A stretch of 26,893 nt of DNA, taken from JADGQA01 sp964579855 (lineage in GTDB: Bacteria; Bacteroidota; Ignavibacteria; UBA10030). How positions within the stretch are numbered: position 1 is the first letter of the stretch; every line of letters begins with the position of its first letter. The notes below the pieces were generated by a model. It searched no databases, had not been told where the DNA came from, and was given only the letters and a program-made list of their open reading frames with translations. The DNA is taken from assembly GCA_964579855.1 (NCBI GenBank), contig CAZOIM010000023.1, positions 1 to 26,893 on the forward strand, read 5' to 3'. Shown here in pieces: positions 14,732-23,355 of this stretch. Position numbers and translations under genes: made by a program.

Positions 14732-15532
14732 TCAGGTGGACTCAGGTTCGACGACAGGCTCTTTGCGCTGGGAGAATTTGCACACGATGATGCTTACTTC
14801 GTAAAGAGCCATCATCGGAATGGCGAGAATCAGTTGGGTCACGGGGTCTGGTGTCGGCGTGACAATCGCTGCAATAAACAAAATGACGATAATGGCGTGT
14901 CTTCGATAGTGACGCATGAACGCTGGCGTAAGGAATCCAAGTTTGGTCAGGAAATACGAAATCATGGGAAGCTCAAACACCAATCCGGAGCCAAGAATCA
15001 GCGCAAGCACAAAGCTGACATACCGGTCGATGGCTACGTTCAATTCTATTGTTTTGGTGCCGAAAGATGAAAAGAATGTGAGTGCCGAAGGGAGCAGCAC
15101 AAAGTAACCAAAAGCGATTCCAGCAAAGAAACAGAGTGTTGTAAAGAATACGATGCGTCGGATATAGCGCCGTTCCTTGGGAAGCAGTCCCGGGGCGACG
15201 AATTTCCAGAGCCAATACAGCGTGTTGGGCATGCTCAAGATGAGCCCGCACATGAGAGCGGCTTCCATATACAGGATGACGATTCCGTACGGCGTCAGCA
15301 CTTGTACTTTCATTCCCGTTGCCCGGACAGGTCGGAGAAGGATCTCCTGGACAATAAAATCAGTGTAGATCGCGCAAATGATCGTGGCGATAACAATCCC
15401 TGCGAAGGCTTTGACGACGTCCCAGCGAAGTTCCTCGAGATGATCGAGGAACGACATTTCCTTTTGGTCGCCTGAGTTGCCTGAGGACGCACGCTGAAGG
15501 AATTTCGTCAAAACTGATTGTAGGAACGCCAT
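14732..15532 (-). CDS. tatC: Sec-independent protein translocase subunit TatC
   Basis: The core subunit of the twin-arginine export system in the inner membrane, which binds the RR signal peptide. The N-terminal signature MSFLDHLEELRWDVVKAF is intact, including the glutamate pair used in signal recognition; six membrane segments follow, with the conserved FAGIAFGYFVLLPSALTF and the end IVTPTPDPVTQLILAIPM. Length is 266 residues from ATG 15532; TTG 15538 would add two residues. No tatA/B gene is adjacent. It follows glyA after 29 bases and is nearly fused to the polyprenyl synthase gene, so all three are probably on one transcript. Confidence 0.95.
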   Translation of the reverse strand: MAFLQSVLTKFLQRASSGNSGDQKEMSFLDHLEELRWDVVKAFAGIVIATIICAIYTDFIVQEILLRPVRATGMKVQVLTPYGIVILYMEAALMCGLILSMPNTLYWLWKFVAPGLLPKERRYIRRIVFFTTLCFFAGIAFGYFVLLPSALTFFSSFGTKTIELNVAIDRYVSFVLALILGSGLVFELPMISYFLTKLGFLTPAFMRHYRRHAIIVILFIAAIVTPTPDPVTQLILAIPMMALYEVSIIVCKFSQRKEPVVEPEST

Positions 15533-15561
15533 GGGCAATTACGCGGTTGGAGGATGTTCTC

Positions 15562-16863
15562 TCAATTCGAAATCAAATCAGGATAGAGAGGAAATGACAA
15601 ACAAAGGCTTTTAACTTCGTTGCTCACCTGTGTGAGAATTTGGGAGTTTGATCTGTTAACAATCACTTTGTCGATGAATTCAGCAACAGTTACCATATGT
15701 GCCTTCTTCATCCCCCGGGTTGTAATAGCCGGAGTGCCTATTCGAATGCCGCTCGTAATAAGTGGTGACTTGTCATCGAACGGCACAGCATTCTTATTGA
15801 CGGTGATGCCGGCAAGGTCCAGCGCTTCTTGGGCGTCTTTTCCGGTGACGTTCTTATTCCGCAAGTCAATCAACATCAAGTGATTATCGGTACCGCCCGA
15901 AATGATATTGTACCCGCGCTTCGTGAGTTCACCAGCGAGGGAAGAAGCATTCTCGATAACCTGCTTAGAGTAAGTCTTGAATTCTGGTTGAAGATTTTCG
16001 AGGAACCCGACCGCCTTCGCAGCAATCACGTGCATCAGCGGACCACCTTGAATGCCGGGGATAATCGTCGAGTCAATAAGCTCTGACATCATTTTGGTAC
16101 GCCCGGATTTTGGAGCGACGAGGCCGAAAGGGTTTTCGAAGTCTTTTCCCATCACGATCAATCCCCCCCGCGGTCCACGAAGTGTTTTATGAGTCGTGGA
16201 AGTTACGACGTGACAGTGGGGAAGAGGATCGTTGAGGAGTTTGCTGGCAATGAGGCCGGCCGGGTGCGCTATGTCCGCGAAAAGAAATGCGCCGATCTTA
16301 TCCGCGATCTGTCGAAATGCTTTGTAGTCGATGTTCCGTGAGTACGCGCTGGCACCCACCGTGATCATTTTGGGTTTCTCTTTCATCGCCACGGATTCGA
16401 CTTCATTGTAATCGATGTAGCCGGTGTCCCTGGACACTCCGTACGCTACGAACTTGTAGAGTTGTCCTGAAAAGTTTACCGGAGATCCGTGCGTGAGATG
16501 TCCGCCGTGGGAGAGGTTCATCCCAAGAACTGTCATGCCCGGCTTCAAGAACGTAAAATAGACTCCCATGTTTGCCTGAGAACCTGAATGGGGCTGAACA
16601 TTCGCATACTCGGCGCCGAACACACGCTTGGCGCGATCCCGCGCCAGGTTCTCTGCCACATCGACGAATTCACATCCCCCATAGTAACGCTTGCCGGGAT
16701 AGCCTTCCGCGTATTTGTTCGTGAGTACAGTGCCAAGAGCTTGAAGAACATCCATGCTCACGAAATTTTCTGACGCGATGAGCTCGAGTTTGGTGTTCTG
16801 CCGATTGATTTCGCTCTGAATTGCAGAAAATATTTCCGGATCGTTCTGTTTAAGTGTATTCAT
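15562..16863 (-). CDS. glyA: Serine hydroxymethyltransferase
   Basis: Converts serine plus tetrahydrofolate to glycine plus methylene-THF. The 433-residue protein shows IASENFVSMDVL, TNKYAEGYPGKRYYGG, PHSGSQANMGVYF, FADIAHPAGLIA and the PLP-lysine motif VTSTTHKTLRGPRGG (K226). The C-terminus runs a little past the usual end. The gene lies between rpiB (42-base gap) and tatC. Its ATG has no strong ribosome site. The enzyme also controls the serine pool that an SPT would draw on, but it is not next to the SPT gene and is a housekeeping gene in most bacteria. Confidence 0.97.
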   Translation of the reverse strand: MNTLKQNDPEIFSAIQSEINRQNTKLELIASENFVSMDVLQALGTVLTNKYAEGYPGKRYYGGCEFVDVAENLARDRAKRVFGAEYANVQPHSGSQANMGVYFTFLKPGMTVLGMNLSHGGHLTHGSPVNFSGQLYKFVAYGVSRDTGYIDYNEVESVAMKEKPKMITVGASAYSRNIDYKAFRQIADKIGAFLFADIAHPAGLIASKLLNDPLPHCHVVTSTTHKTLRGPRGGLIVMGKDFENPFGLVAPKSGRTKMMSELIDSTIIPGIQGGPLMHVIAAKAVGFLENLQPEFKTYSKQVIENASSLAGELTKRGYNIISGGTDNHLMLIDLRNKNVTGKDAQEALDLAGITVNKNAVPFDDKSPLITSGIRIGTPAITTRGMKKAHMVTVAEFIDKVIVNRSNSQILTQVSNEVKSLCLSFPLYPDLISN

Positions 16864-16905
16864 GAGAGTAGTTCTTTGGAATTGGACAATAGGGAGAAAG
16901 CCAAT

Positions 16906-17343
16906 TTACAGTCCGGTCAGGCTATGAATCTTTTTGACTCGACGTTCGTGGCGTCCACCTTCGAATGATGCGGAGAGAAATGTTCGAATAATATCTGCTG
17001 CAGCTTCCCACCCTGTGATACGTTCCCCAAGCGCGAGAACATTGGCATCATTATGTTGTCGTGCGAGACGCGCGGCCGTCGAACATTCACACGCCGCGGC
17101 CCGAATTCCTTTGTGTTTATTGGCGATGATTGACATGCCAATCCCTGTTCCACAAATCAATATGCCTCGATCGCATTCACCGCTTATGATACCTTCGGAA
17201 GCACGATGTGCCCAATCCGGATAATCAGTAGATTCCGCTGAAAAAGCTCCATAGTCCTTAAAGGGGATACCAAGTTGATCGAGGAGTTTCTTTGCGTGCT
17301 CTTTGTATTCAAACCCGGCGTGATCGCTAGCTAAGGCAATCAT
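16906..17343 (-). CDS. rpiB: Ribose 5-phosphate isomerase B
   Basis: Isomerises ribose 5-phosphate and ribulose 5-phosphate in the pentose phosphate pathway. The 145-residue protein begins IALASDHAGFEYKEH, then carries GILICGTGIGMSIIANKHKGIRAA, with the active-site Cys of the RpiB/LacAB family in ICGTG, and ARQHNDANVLALGERITG. Length is typical. A full AGGAGG (17355-17360 on the minus strand) sits 11 bases before the ATG, inside the last codons of the outer-membrane-protein gene; the two genes are only 6 bases apart, so they are very likely one transcript. Confidence 0.96.
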   Translation of the reverse strand: MIALASDHAGFEYKEHAKKLLDQLGIPFKDYGAFSAESTDYPDWAHRASEGIISGECDRGILICGTGIGMSIIANKHKGIRAAACECSTAARLARQHNDANVLALGERITGWEAAADIIRTFLSASFEGGRHERRVKKIHSLTGL

Positions 17344-17349
17344 TGAGTT

Positions 17350-18609
17350 CTAATCCTCCTGAATTCGGACAAACCATAACTCGCTACCGCTTATGGAGAC
17401 CGTCAGCCGAAATATGTTGTCCTTCTGTAAATTGTTCTGGGTTGTCCCGTTGATACCGTATTGAAGACCCAGATTTAAGTGACTGTCGGACCCGATCGGC
17501 AATCCGATGCCGGCAGTCATAAACGTTCCGTTGATTGCCTGGTTGTTGAATTGGATATAGCTCGAATTGTAATAAAATCCCGCACGGTAGATAACGTGTC
17601 CCCAATAACCGCTTGCGTCTTTCGCAGGCTGGATTTCTATTCCAGCGCCGGCTCGCATGCTATTTCTGAACATTGCCGGAGGTTCGGCTATTGGCTTTGC
17701 GTTGCTCCAATCCTGCATAGCGAGGTCTGCCGCGAAAACATAGCGCTCAGAAAACGTATACGATACACCAATTGCAACAAAGAGGGGTATATCGGCTGAT
17801 CCATAAGTCGTTGAGGTGGTGTCGTACTGGTTCGCCGTCAGTGTGAAATGCTCTTCACGCAAGTCAAGGCTTGCAGGAGTCTCGACGACCAATCCGAGAA
17901 CCAGAGGCTTGAGCAACGTGGATCCAAGGATATCTCCCAATCCTTGATAGATAACTCCAAATGAAAACGAAATTCCAGAATAGTGATCACTGAGAGTCAT
18001 CTCGTTGTTGCTGTAACTATTATCAGTAAACGTGACTTTTGTCGTCTGGAGAATAGTACCTGCGAGATAGTTAATCTTGAAGCCGGCGTGCAAACTGTTG
18101 GTTATCGACACGGAAGAACCAATGTCAAACCGTGAGATACCGCCACTTCCGTAGAATTCCTGGCCGGAACTGATTCCCGATTGTGAGGCATTATTGAGGA
18201 TGGAGTAATTGACCAAACTATACGGGCTCAGGTCGCCAACGACTACGACCCCATAATCCTTCGAGACCGGGATGGCAGCCGAGAGTCCACCGAAATCTCC
18301 TCGGGCATATCGGGCAGATCCGGATATGTCGGTCGAAGAGTAATTGGAGTATACGAATGTTCCTGCGAACCGGGTGTTCATGATGCCGGCGAGTCCCGCT
18401 GGATTCAGGTTGTTGATAAATCCATCGCCAAAAAGTCCCACTCCGGCACCGCCGAGGGCGTTTGATCGGCTCCCGGAAAAATAATAAAGATCGCCTACCC
18501 CAAAGCGGGAATAGACAGGACCGCCCGCTTCGGCAATCGTCAGTGCAAGACATGCGATCAATGCTGCTGGAACAAATCTCCTTCGCATCTGTTGGTTCCT
18601 CATCCTCAT
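17350..18609 (-). CDS. Outer-membrane beta-barrel protein, FadL/OmpP1-like style
   Basis: A 419-residue exported protein. The basic start MRMRNQQMRRRF, then AALIACLALTIAEAG, is a signal peptide. The mature part opens PVYSRFGVGDLYYFSGSRSN and ALGGAGVGLFGDGFINNLNPAG, a pattern common in FadL/OmpP1/PorV-like barrels of the Bacteroidota group, and goes on in alternating aromatic strands with Ser/Tyr/Asn-rich loops. It is not a clear FadL by the sequence I can see; transported substrate unknown. The start overlaps the lipoprotein gene by 4 bases (ATGA at 18609-18606), and the two products probably work together at the outer membrane. Starts at 18603 or 18588 are also possible. Confidence 0.75.
   Translation of the reverse strand: MRMRNQQMRRRFVPAALIACLALTIAEAGGPVYSRFGVGDLYYFSGSRSNALGGAGVGLFGDGFINNLNPAGLAGIMNTRFAGTFVYSNYSSTDISGSARYARGDFGGLSAAIPVSKDYGVVVVGDLSPYSLVNYSILNNASQSGISSGQEFYGSGGISRFDIGSSVSITNSLHAGFKINYLAGTILQTTKVTFTDNSYSNNEMTLSDHYSGISFSFGVIYQGLGDILGSTLLKPLVLGLVVETPASLDLREEHFTLTANQYDTTSTTYGSADIPLFVAIGVSYTFSERYVFAADLAMQDWSNAKPIAEPPAMFRNSMRAGAGIEIQPAKDASGYWGHVIYRAGFYYNSSYIQFNNQAINGTFMTAGIGLPIGSDSHLNLGLQYGINGTTQNNLQKDNIFRLTVSISGSELWFVRIQED
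17355..17360 (-). promoter_or_regulatory. Strong ribosome binding site of rpiB inside the upstream gene
   Basis: AGGAGG on the minus strand, 11 bases before the rpiB ATG and within the final codons of the outer-membrane-protein gene. It shows rpiB has its own strong translation start although the genes are almost contiguous. Confidence 0.75.
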
Positions 18610-19769
18610 CGAAGAATGTGCGTAATGATTAACCTTGGCCTTACCGCAACGGGTGATGTTGTCCCAAATAAGGCAAATAGATCCAACGAACTCGTTTCGC
18701 GCAATCCACCAAATTGTAAACGTTGAAGCGTATCCCCGTTCGCCCAGGTTCGTACAAAATCACCTATGGCAATTCGATAGATCTTGTTGTTTCCGCTTGT
18801 AATGGTCTGACCAAACGGCTGCTGCGCAGCAATAGTACTGTCGGTCAGAACGAAATAGGAATAGAGCGTGTCAGCTGCGAACGAATTGAGGTTCGAAGCA
18901 GCGCTGTTGGAGGTCAATTCAAGATCCGCTTTCAGAATGAGCCCAGCTTTCGGGAGCGAGAAAAGGCCGAAGTTCAATTGCGCTCGATAGGCAACCCCGC
19001 TCTGAACGAACATCGATTGGGGATCAAGAGAGAGGATCGTTGGAAGTGGTATATTCGCGATGAATCGGGAGACGCCGGAACTGTAAGTAACTGTTCCCGT
19101 GTCCCCAACGCTGTTTGTGTATTGAACGACAAGATGCGGGACGTAACTGGCTGTCGGATTCAAAAAAGAGCCGAATCCCTTGATCGTCGTGACATTCGTT
19201 GCTATGAGGATAAGTCCGTAGTTTGGCAACGATGGACTCGTCGCAAACCAATTGCGAACAACCGACGAATCGATTGGACATTGAATCGTGCTGGTATCAT
19301 CGAGTACAGCAGGGGAATAGACCAGAATCGGGTTCGACGAATAATAGTTCGTGGCCAAGGTCGTGAGAGAGTCATAATTGGCAGAATCTGAATTTGCAAT
19401 CAGCGCAAACCCTCGAAATGCGAGTGGAGCTGCAAGATCGCCGAAATGGTAAACGGCGTGCAAGGAGACATACGCATTAGTGATCGATACCGAGTCGAGC
19501 AAGCCAGCCGGAAGTCCGGTGAATTGTATTATGCTCATTGCATCATAGCCAGGATATTTGCCGACAAGCAGTCGATCCGACCCGAATGTGCTAATTTGTT
19601 TCGAAATGGTGGAATACGACGAGGCGTAAAAGGTATCGACTTGTACATTTGGTCTGTCTTTCGGAGGAAGGATGCTGTACCCCACAGAGTTAGGGGTCTC
19701 TTTACAGCCTTCGAAACCAAGAAAAAATACCACTGTAAGAAAAGCTATTAACAAATAGTACGACTTCAA
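18606..19769 (-). CDS. Lipoprotein, DUF4270-like
   Basis: A 387-residue protein that begins KSYYLLIAFLTVVFFLGF after the initiator and then EGC, a lipobox-like cleavage site giving a lipidated cysteine. The mature part, NSVGYSILPPKDRPNVQVDT and then GSDRLLVGKYPGYDAMSII, resembles DUF4270 lipoproteins; QFTGLPAGLLDSVSITNAYV also recalls DNRLRE-type beta domains. Function unknown for both. In Flavobacteriia a DUF4270 gene commonly follows glycogen synthase, as it does here. TTG 19769 is chosen because AAAGGA lies 9 bases upstream; TTG 19778 would be adjacent to that site. The downstream barrel gene overlaps by 4 bases. Confidence 0.7.
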   Translation of the reverse strand: MKSYYLLIAFLTVVFFLGFEGCKETPNSVGYSILPPKDRPNVQVDTFYASSYSTISKQISTFGSDRLLVGKYPGYDAMSIIQFTGLPAGLLDSVSITNAYVSLHAVYHFGDLAAPLAFRGFALIANSDSANYDSLTTLATNYYSSNPILVYSPAVLDDTSTIQCPIDSSVVRNWFATSPSLPNYGLILIATNVTTIKGFGSFLNPTASYVPHLVVQYTNSVGDTGTVTYSSGVSRFIANIPLPTILSLDPQSMFVQSGVAYRAQLNFGLFSLPKAGLILKADLELTSNSAASNLNSFAADTLYSYFVLTDSTIAAQQPFGQTITSGNNKIYRIAIGDFVRTWANGDTLQRLQFGGLRETSSLDLFALFGTTSPVAVRPRLIITHILR

Positions 19770-19778
19770 TTCAGTCAA

Positions 19779-19784
19779 TCCTTT
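19779..19784 (-). promoter_or_regulatory. Ribosome binding site deciding the lipoprotein start
   Basis: AAAGGA on the minus strand, 9 bases before TTG 19769. It would abut TTG 19778 with no spacer, so the downstream TTG is preferred; the signal peptide then starts MKSYYLL. Confidence 0.55.
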
Positions 19785-19796
19785 CCAAAAACTCCT

Positions 19797-19825
19797 GCAA
19801 TATTGTTCGGGATCGCGTACGTCAA
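19797..19825 (-). promoter_or_regulatory. Possible promoter for the lipoprotein-barrel-rpiB chain
   Basis: On the minus strand TTGACG (19825-19820), 17 bases, then a poor TATTGC (19802-19797). A start near 19790 would leave a leader of about 20 bases before TTG 19769. The -35 is good, the -10 weak. Confidence 0.35.
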
Positions 19826-20035
19826 GGAAATTACGCTCACCGTGAGAATACCCAATTCGATACCGGGAGGTTTGATGCCACGAAGGTTTTCACATCGGTG
19901 GCATTCGCTTCGCGGGTTATACTGACGGACGATGAGATGATTGGCAATTCTTCAGATTTGTTATGAGGGACCAATTATTGCATCGATAGGATAATTGCGG
20001 TTCATGAAAATTTCTTGGCCTATCGGCTTCAAGTT

Positions 20036-21517
20036 CTACTGTCTGAGCAAATCCTTGTAAAGATTGATGTACTTGCTCGCTGAATGTTCCCACGAAAAAT
20101 CTTTTGCCATGCCGTTCTTCATCAACTTCTTCCATTCCTCAGGCTGATGAAACACTTTGATGGCCCGCAGAATCGCCTTAAACAGTTCTTTGGAATCATA
20201 TTTCTCAAATTTGAAGCCGGTCCCTTTCCCACCGCCGCTGTAGTCTTCAACGGTGTCATCCAGTCCACCCGTTGCTCTTACGACTGGGATTGTGCCGTAG
20301 CGCATGCTGTACATTTGATTCAGGCCGCAAGGCTCATATTTGGATGGCATAAGGAACAGGTCGCTTCCTGCCTCGATGAGATGTGCCAATTCTTCATCGT
20401 AACCGAAAGTGATCCCCATCTGATGGGGAAATTTCTTTTGAAGCTTGTCAAATTGCTTTTCAAGCTCAGGGTCACCGGAACCGAGCATGACGAATTGCAC
20501 ATTCTGTTTCATAAGCTCGTCAAGACACTCAAGAACAAGGTCGAATCCTTTCTGCTCCACGAGTCGACTGATCCCTCCAATAACGGGGATCGATTCATCG
20601 AACGTCAAACCGAACTTTGTTACGAGGGCGCGTTTGTTTTCAACTTTGGCGTCAATGGACTTGATGTCATATTTGCGATAGATATGAGGATCTGAGAGAG
20701 GATTCCAAATTGAGTAGTCGATTCCGTTGAGTATGCCGCGCAAATCCTTTTTCCGGGTATGGAGGACACCGCTGAGTCCTGCTCCAAATTCGTCAGATGC
20801 GCAAATCTCGTGGGAGTACTTCTCGCTGACCGTCGTGATTGTGTCGGAATAGATAAGGCCGGCCTTGAGGAAATTGAATTTTCCGTATGCCTCCACAGCG
20901 TCGGGTCGGAATACTTCTTTGGGAAGTTTCGACTGCTCAAAGGATTCGAACGGGAAGGCGCCTTGATACGCCATGTTGTGGATCGTAAAAACAGTTTTGA
21001 CATTCCGGAGCAACGGGTCATCCAGATACACAGTCTTGAGATAGGCAGGAATAAGTCCGGTTTGCCAGTCGTTGCAGTGGATAATATCCGGTTGCCAGCC
21101 TAATCGTTTCAGAGTTTCGAGCACTCCTCGGCAAAAGAAGATGAATCTTTCATCATTGTCTTTGTAGTCCTTCTTGCTCGTAGGGCTCTGATACACCCCG
21201 TCACGGCCGTAGAATTTGTCGTTGTCAAGAAAGTAAACCTGAACCTTGTCCTTGACACTGCTAATAAATGAAGATTTGACGTTGCCAAGCGGGTTGTCGT
21301 TCCCAACAGGAATGGGAATATCTTTCAGCCGGATGATATCGTGGAGCTTGAATTTTCGCTCACTGATGAATCGATATCGCGGCATCATGATGCGGATTTC
21401 GTGCCCTTGTTCCTTAATTGCCTTGGGAAGGGCACTTGAAACGTCCGCCAGTCCACCCGTTTTAGCGAATGGATCGACTTCACTTGATACAAAAAGGATA
21501 TTTATGGGTTTTGACAT
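20036..21517 (-). CDS. glgA: Glycogen/starch synthase (GT5)
   Basis: Transfers glucose from ADP-glucose (or UDP-glucose) to a growing alpha-1,4-glucan. The 493-residue GT5 enzyme has the KTGGLADV loop (K19-V24) that contacts the nucleotide sugar, HCNDWQTGLIPAYL, VFTIHNMAYQG, GILNGIDYSIWNP, and in the C-terminal half GGISRLVEQKGFDL and PSKYEPCGLNQMYSMRYGT followed by VRATGGLDDTV. Length and order are normal. No glgB or glgC lies nearby. The gene has its own promoter-like sequence and reads toward the lipoprotein gene, 266 bases downstream; the gap contains the lipoprotein promoter candidate and a long-loop inverted repeat. Confidence 0.96.
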   Translation of the reverse strand: MSKPINILFVSSEVDPFAKTGGLADVSSALPKAIKEQGHEIRIMMPRYRFISERKFKLHDIIRLKDIPIPVGNDNPLGNVKSSFISSVKDKVQVYFLDNDKFYGRDGVYQSPTSKKDYKDNDERFIFFCRGVLETLKRLGWQPDIIHCNDWQTGLIPAYLKTVYLDDPLLRNVKTVFTIHNMAYQGAFPFESFEQSKLPKEVFRPDAVEAYGKFNFLKAGLIYSDTITTVSEKYSHEICASDEFGAGLSGVLHTRKKDLRGILNGIDYSIWNPLSDPHIYRKYDIKSIDAKVENKRALVTKFGLTFDESIPVIGGISRLVEQKGFDLVLECLDELMKQNVQFVMLGSGDPELEKQFDKLQKKFPHQMGITFGYDEELAHLIEAGSDLFLMPSKYEPCGLNQMYSMRYGTIPVVRATGGLDDTVEDYSGGGKGTGFKFEKYDSKELFKAILRAIKVFHQPEEWKKLMKNGMAKDFSWEHSASKYINLYKDLLRQ

Positions 21518-21552
21518 TGTTTTCCGACAGAGAAAAATAGCAATTGCTTCAA

Positions 21553-21581
21553 AAAATACGCAAAAATTGGCACAACAGCAA
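21553..21581 (-). promoter_or_regulatory. Possible promoter for glgA
   Basis: On the minus strand TTGCTG (21581-21576), 17 bases, then TATTTT (21558-21553). A start near 21546 leaves a leader of about 30 bases before the ATG. Confidence 0.4.
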
Positions 21582-21647
21582 TCGAAAAAGGTTCAACGTG
21601 GGATTCTCGGTGGAGCTCGAATTATCAATCCAGAGGTAAGGAGATGT

Positions 21648-22532
21648 TTATACGTAGAATAGAATGGCGACACCAGCAACCGCGATAACAGCGCCTGCGT
21701 ACGCTCGCCAGTTCAAGATCTCTTTATAGAGAATTCTCACGAGAGGAAGCATAATGATGGGGACGATAGCCATAATTGTTGCAGCTACGGCGACCTTTGT
21801 GTGCGCAATAGCAATGAGACTAAATGTAATTCCCAGGCATGGGCCAAGAATCGCTCCGAGTAATGTCAAACCGAATACTTTTCCTTTGAAATGAAATATC
21901 CCCTGAAGCGATACGAATTTTCCTGCCATTGCAGAGAGCGGGAGCATGAGAATGAGCGCTGATACAATTCTGATAAACGTAGCGCTGAGTCCATCAATGG
22001 GGCCATCATTAAACGCCAGTTTTGCGGTGATGAGCCCGCCAGCCTGTCCGCAGGAACCCAGAAATGCGTAGAGAATTCCCAGTCCTGTCACTTTTGGTGT
22101 CGTCCTGGTAACCGTTTGTCGACCGCCGATAACGAGTCCAATGCCAAAGAGTGTTATGACCATTCCAATAATTGCGGACAAAGAAAGGGATTCGTGCAGA
22201 AGGAGAAAGGCGAGGACAGCAGTTAAGGCTGGCGCCGTGGACATGATAAGAGAACTAATGCGGGCTCCCAGGTATTCATACGATTTGAAGAGGAAAGAGT
22301 CACCAATCACCAGACCGAGGATGCCGCTGATGAATAAATCCGCCAGTTGCGTGAGTGAGACGTTGAACGGTATTTCGAATATTGCGAGCGTCGCTCCAAG
22401 GAGCACCGCGGCGAGGAAGAGGCGTGTGACGTTGACTCTTACCGAGCCAACGATTTGTGAAGCCTCTGCAAATGAAATTGAACTCCCGGACCAACAGAAT
22501 GCAGTTGCGAGAGCACTCAGCTCACCGATCAA
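21648..22532 (-). CDS. EamA/DMT-superfamily transporter
   Basis: A 294-residue protein with about ten membrane segments in two EamA repeats, the first around ALATAFCWSGSSISFAEAS to VIGDSFLFKSYEYLG and AFLLLHESLSLSAIIGM, the second ending ILNWRAYAGAVIAVAGVAIL. The glutamate in LLLHESLSL and the KE in the matching place of the second half are family hallmarks. DMT proteins export metabolites or drugs; the substrate cannot be predicted. It starts 2 bases after the stop of the small RsbR-N-like gene, so the two are one transcript. Confidence 0.9.
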   Translation of the reverse strand: MIGELSALATAFCWSGSSISFAEASQIVGSVRVNVTRLFLAAVLLGATLAIFEIPFNVSLTQLADLFISGILGLVIGDSFLFKSYEYLGARISSLIMSTAPALTAVLAFLLLHESLSLSAIIGMVITLFGIGLVIGGRQTVTRTTPKVTGLGILYAFLGSCGQAGGLITAKLAFNDGPIDGLSATFIRIVSALILMLPLSAMAGKFVSLQGIFHFKGKVFGLTLLGAILGPCLGITFSLIAIAHTKVAVAATIMAIVPIIMLPLVRILYKEILNWRAYAGAVIAVAGVAILFYV

Positions 22533-22534
22533 TA

Positions 22535-22993
22535 CTACATTCCCTCAGTTCCAGAGAAGATGGATTGAAGATTCAAAGAGGTTGATTTTGTTTGACTGGC
22601 GAGCGAAACATAGCGCCGTGCAAGTGCGTCCTTGCCAGCTCCCAGGACAGTGCTCACCAGACCGAGCGCTTCCGCAAATTCCGTTGCAGGCAAATGCTTT
22701 ATGATGTTCATCCAGATGGTTTCTTCCAGCACGTTAAACGCAGTTTGGACTTCAGAAAGGTCATAACCGGCGGAAAAGCGTTCGTGGGCAACCGTTTCCG
22801 CGTGGGCAATCATCGGACCAAGATTTCGTTCTTTGATCGCTCTGACTGTCAGGACGTACAAAGCTTTAAGACGTTGATGAATGTGCTCTTCGCCAGCTTT
22901 CACATAATTCTTAAGTTGGGACCTTTTTACTGCTTCGAAAGCGTCTGTGAGTATTTCATCGTGCTGGAGCTGCAATAATTCGCTGAGGATCAT
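22535..22993 (-). CDS. Small helical protein, RsbR N-terminal (RsbRD_N)-like
   Basis: A 152-residue helical protein. EEHIHQRLKALYVLTVRAIKE and then HERFSAGYDLSEVQTAFNVL resemble the RsbRD_N family, the non-haem-globin-like sensor domain found at the front of RsbR stressosome proteins. No STAS domain follows; the protein ends LQSIFSGTEGM. I cannot say what it senses. It is the first gene of a two-gene unit with the EamA transporter and has a promoter-like sequence about 50 bases upstream. Assignment is by pattern memory only. Confidence 0.5.
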   Translation of the reverse strand: MILSELLQLQHDEILTDAFEAVKRSQLKNYVKAGEEHIHQRLKALYVLTVRAIKERNLGPMIAHAETVAHERFSAGYDLSEVQTAFNVLEETIWMNIIKHLPATEFAEALGLVSTVLGAGKDALARRYVSLASQTKSTSLNLQSIFSGTEGM

Positions 22994-23355
22994 GATCTGT
23001 CCTACAATGGAAATAATTTCGAGTAGTTTGACAACACTATAATATACACAGGAGTCCTCGGTATTACAATGAACTCAATTCCGAATCTTGACAATCGCCA
23101 ATTCACCGTTATAGAATGGAACTATTCGATTTCTATTTTGAATTGCGTTTGACGATCGTCGGTCACTTCTCTAGATTTCTCGCATTGGGCATAGAAGGAG
23201 GGAATGGACGCAAAATTTTCCCATTTAACCAAATACAAAAATCTGATGGCCAATACTCACAATTCATTAGAATGCAGGATCAAATGATAATGCCGAAGCC
23301 TTGTTGGACGGTACCAAAGATTTTCGGATATTAGATCTCGATTTTTACTCATTCC
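22994..23355. other. Intergenic region between divergent genes
   Basis: 362 bases between the RsbR-N-like gene (-) and the membrane-protein gene (+). The left part holds the promoter at 23041-23069. A 72-codon open frame at 23116-23334 (+) has no ribosome site and no recognisable content, and I do not annotate it. A weak plus-strand candidate, TTGGAC (23304) and GATATT (23327) 17 bases apart, might serve the membrane protein. Confidence 0.5.
23041..23069 (-). promoter_or_regulatory. Promoter for the RsbR-N-like/EamA unit
   Basis: On the minus strand TTGTAA (23069-23064), 17 bases, then TATATT (23046-23041). The predicted start is near 23034, about 40 bases before the ATG at 22993. Confidence 0.5.

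Noticed and set aside
19984..20025. Inverted repeat CGATAGG/CCTATCG behind glgA
   Set aside because: Seven bases with a 28-base loop and no T-run; not a convincing terminator, though it lies in the right place.
23116..23334. 72-codon open frame (+) between divergent genes
   Set aside because: No ribosome binding site, no recognisable sequence, and it overlaps a region with regulatory signals; length is within chance.
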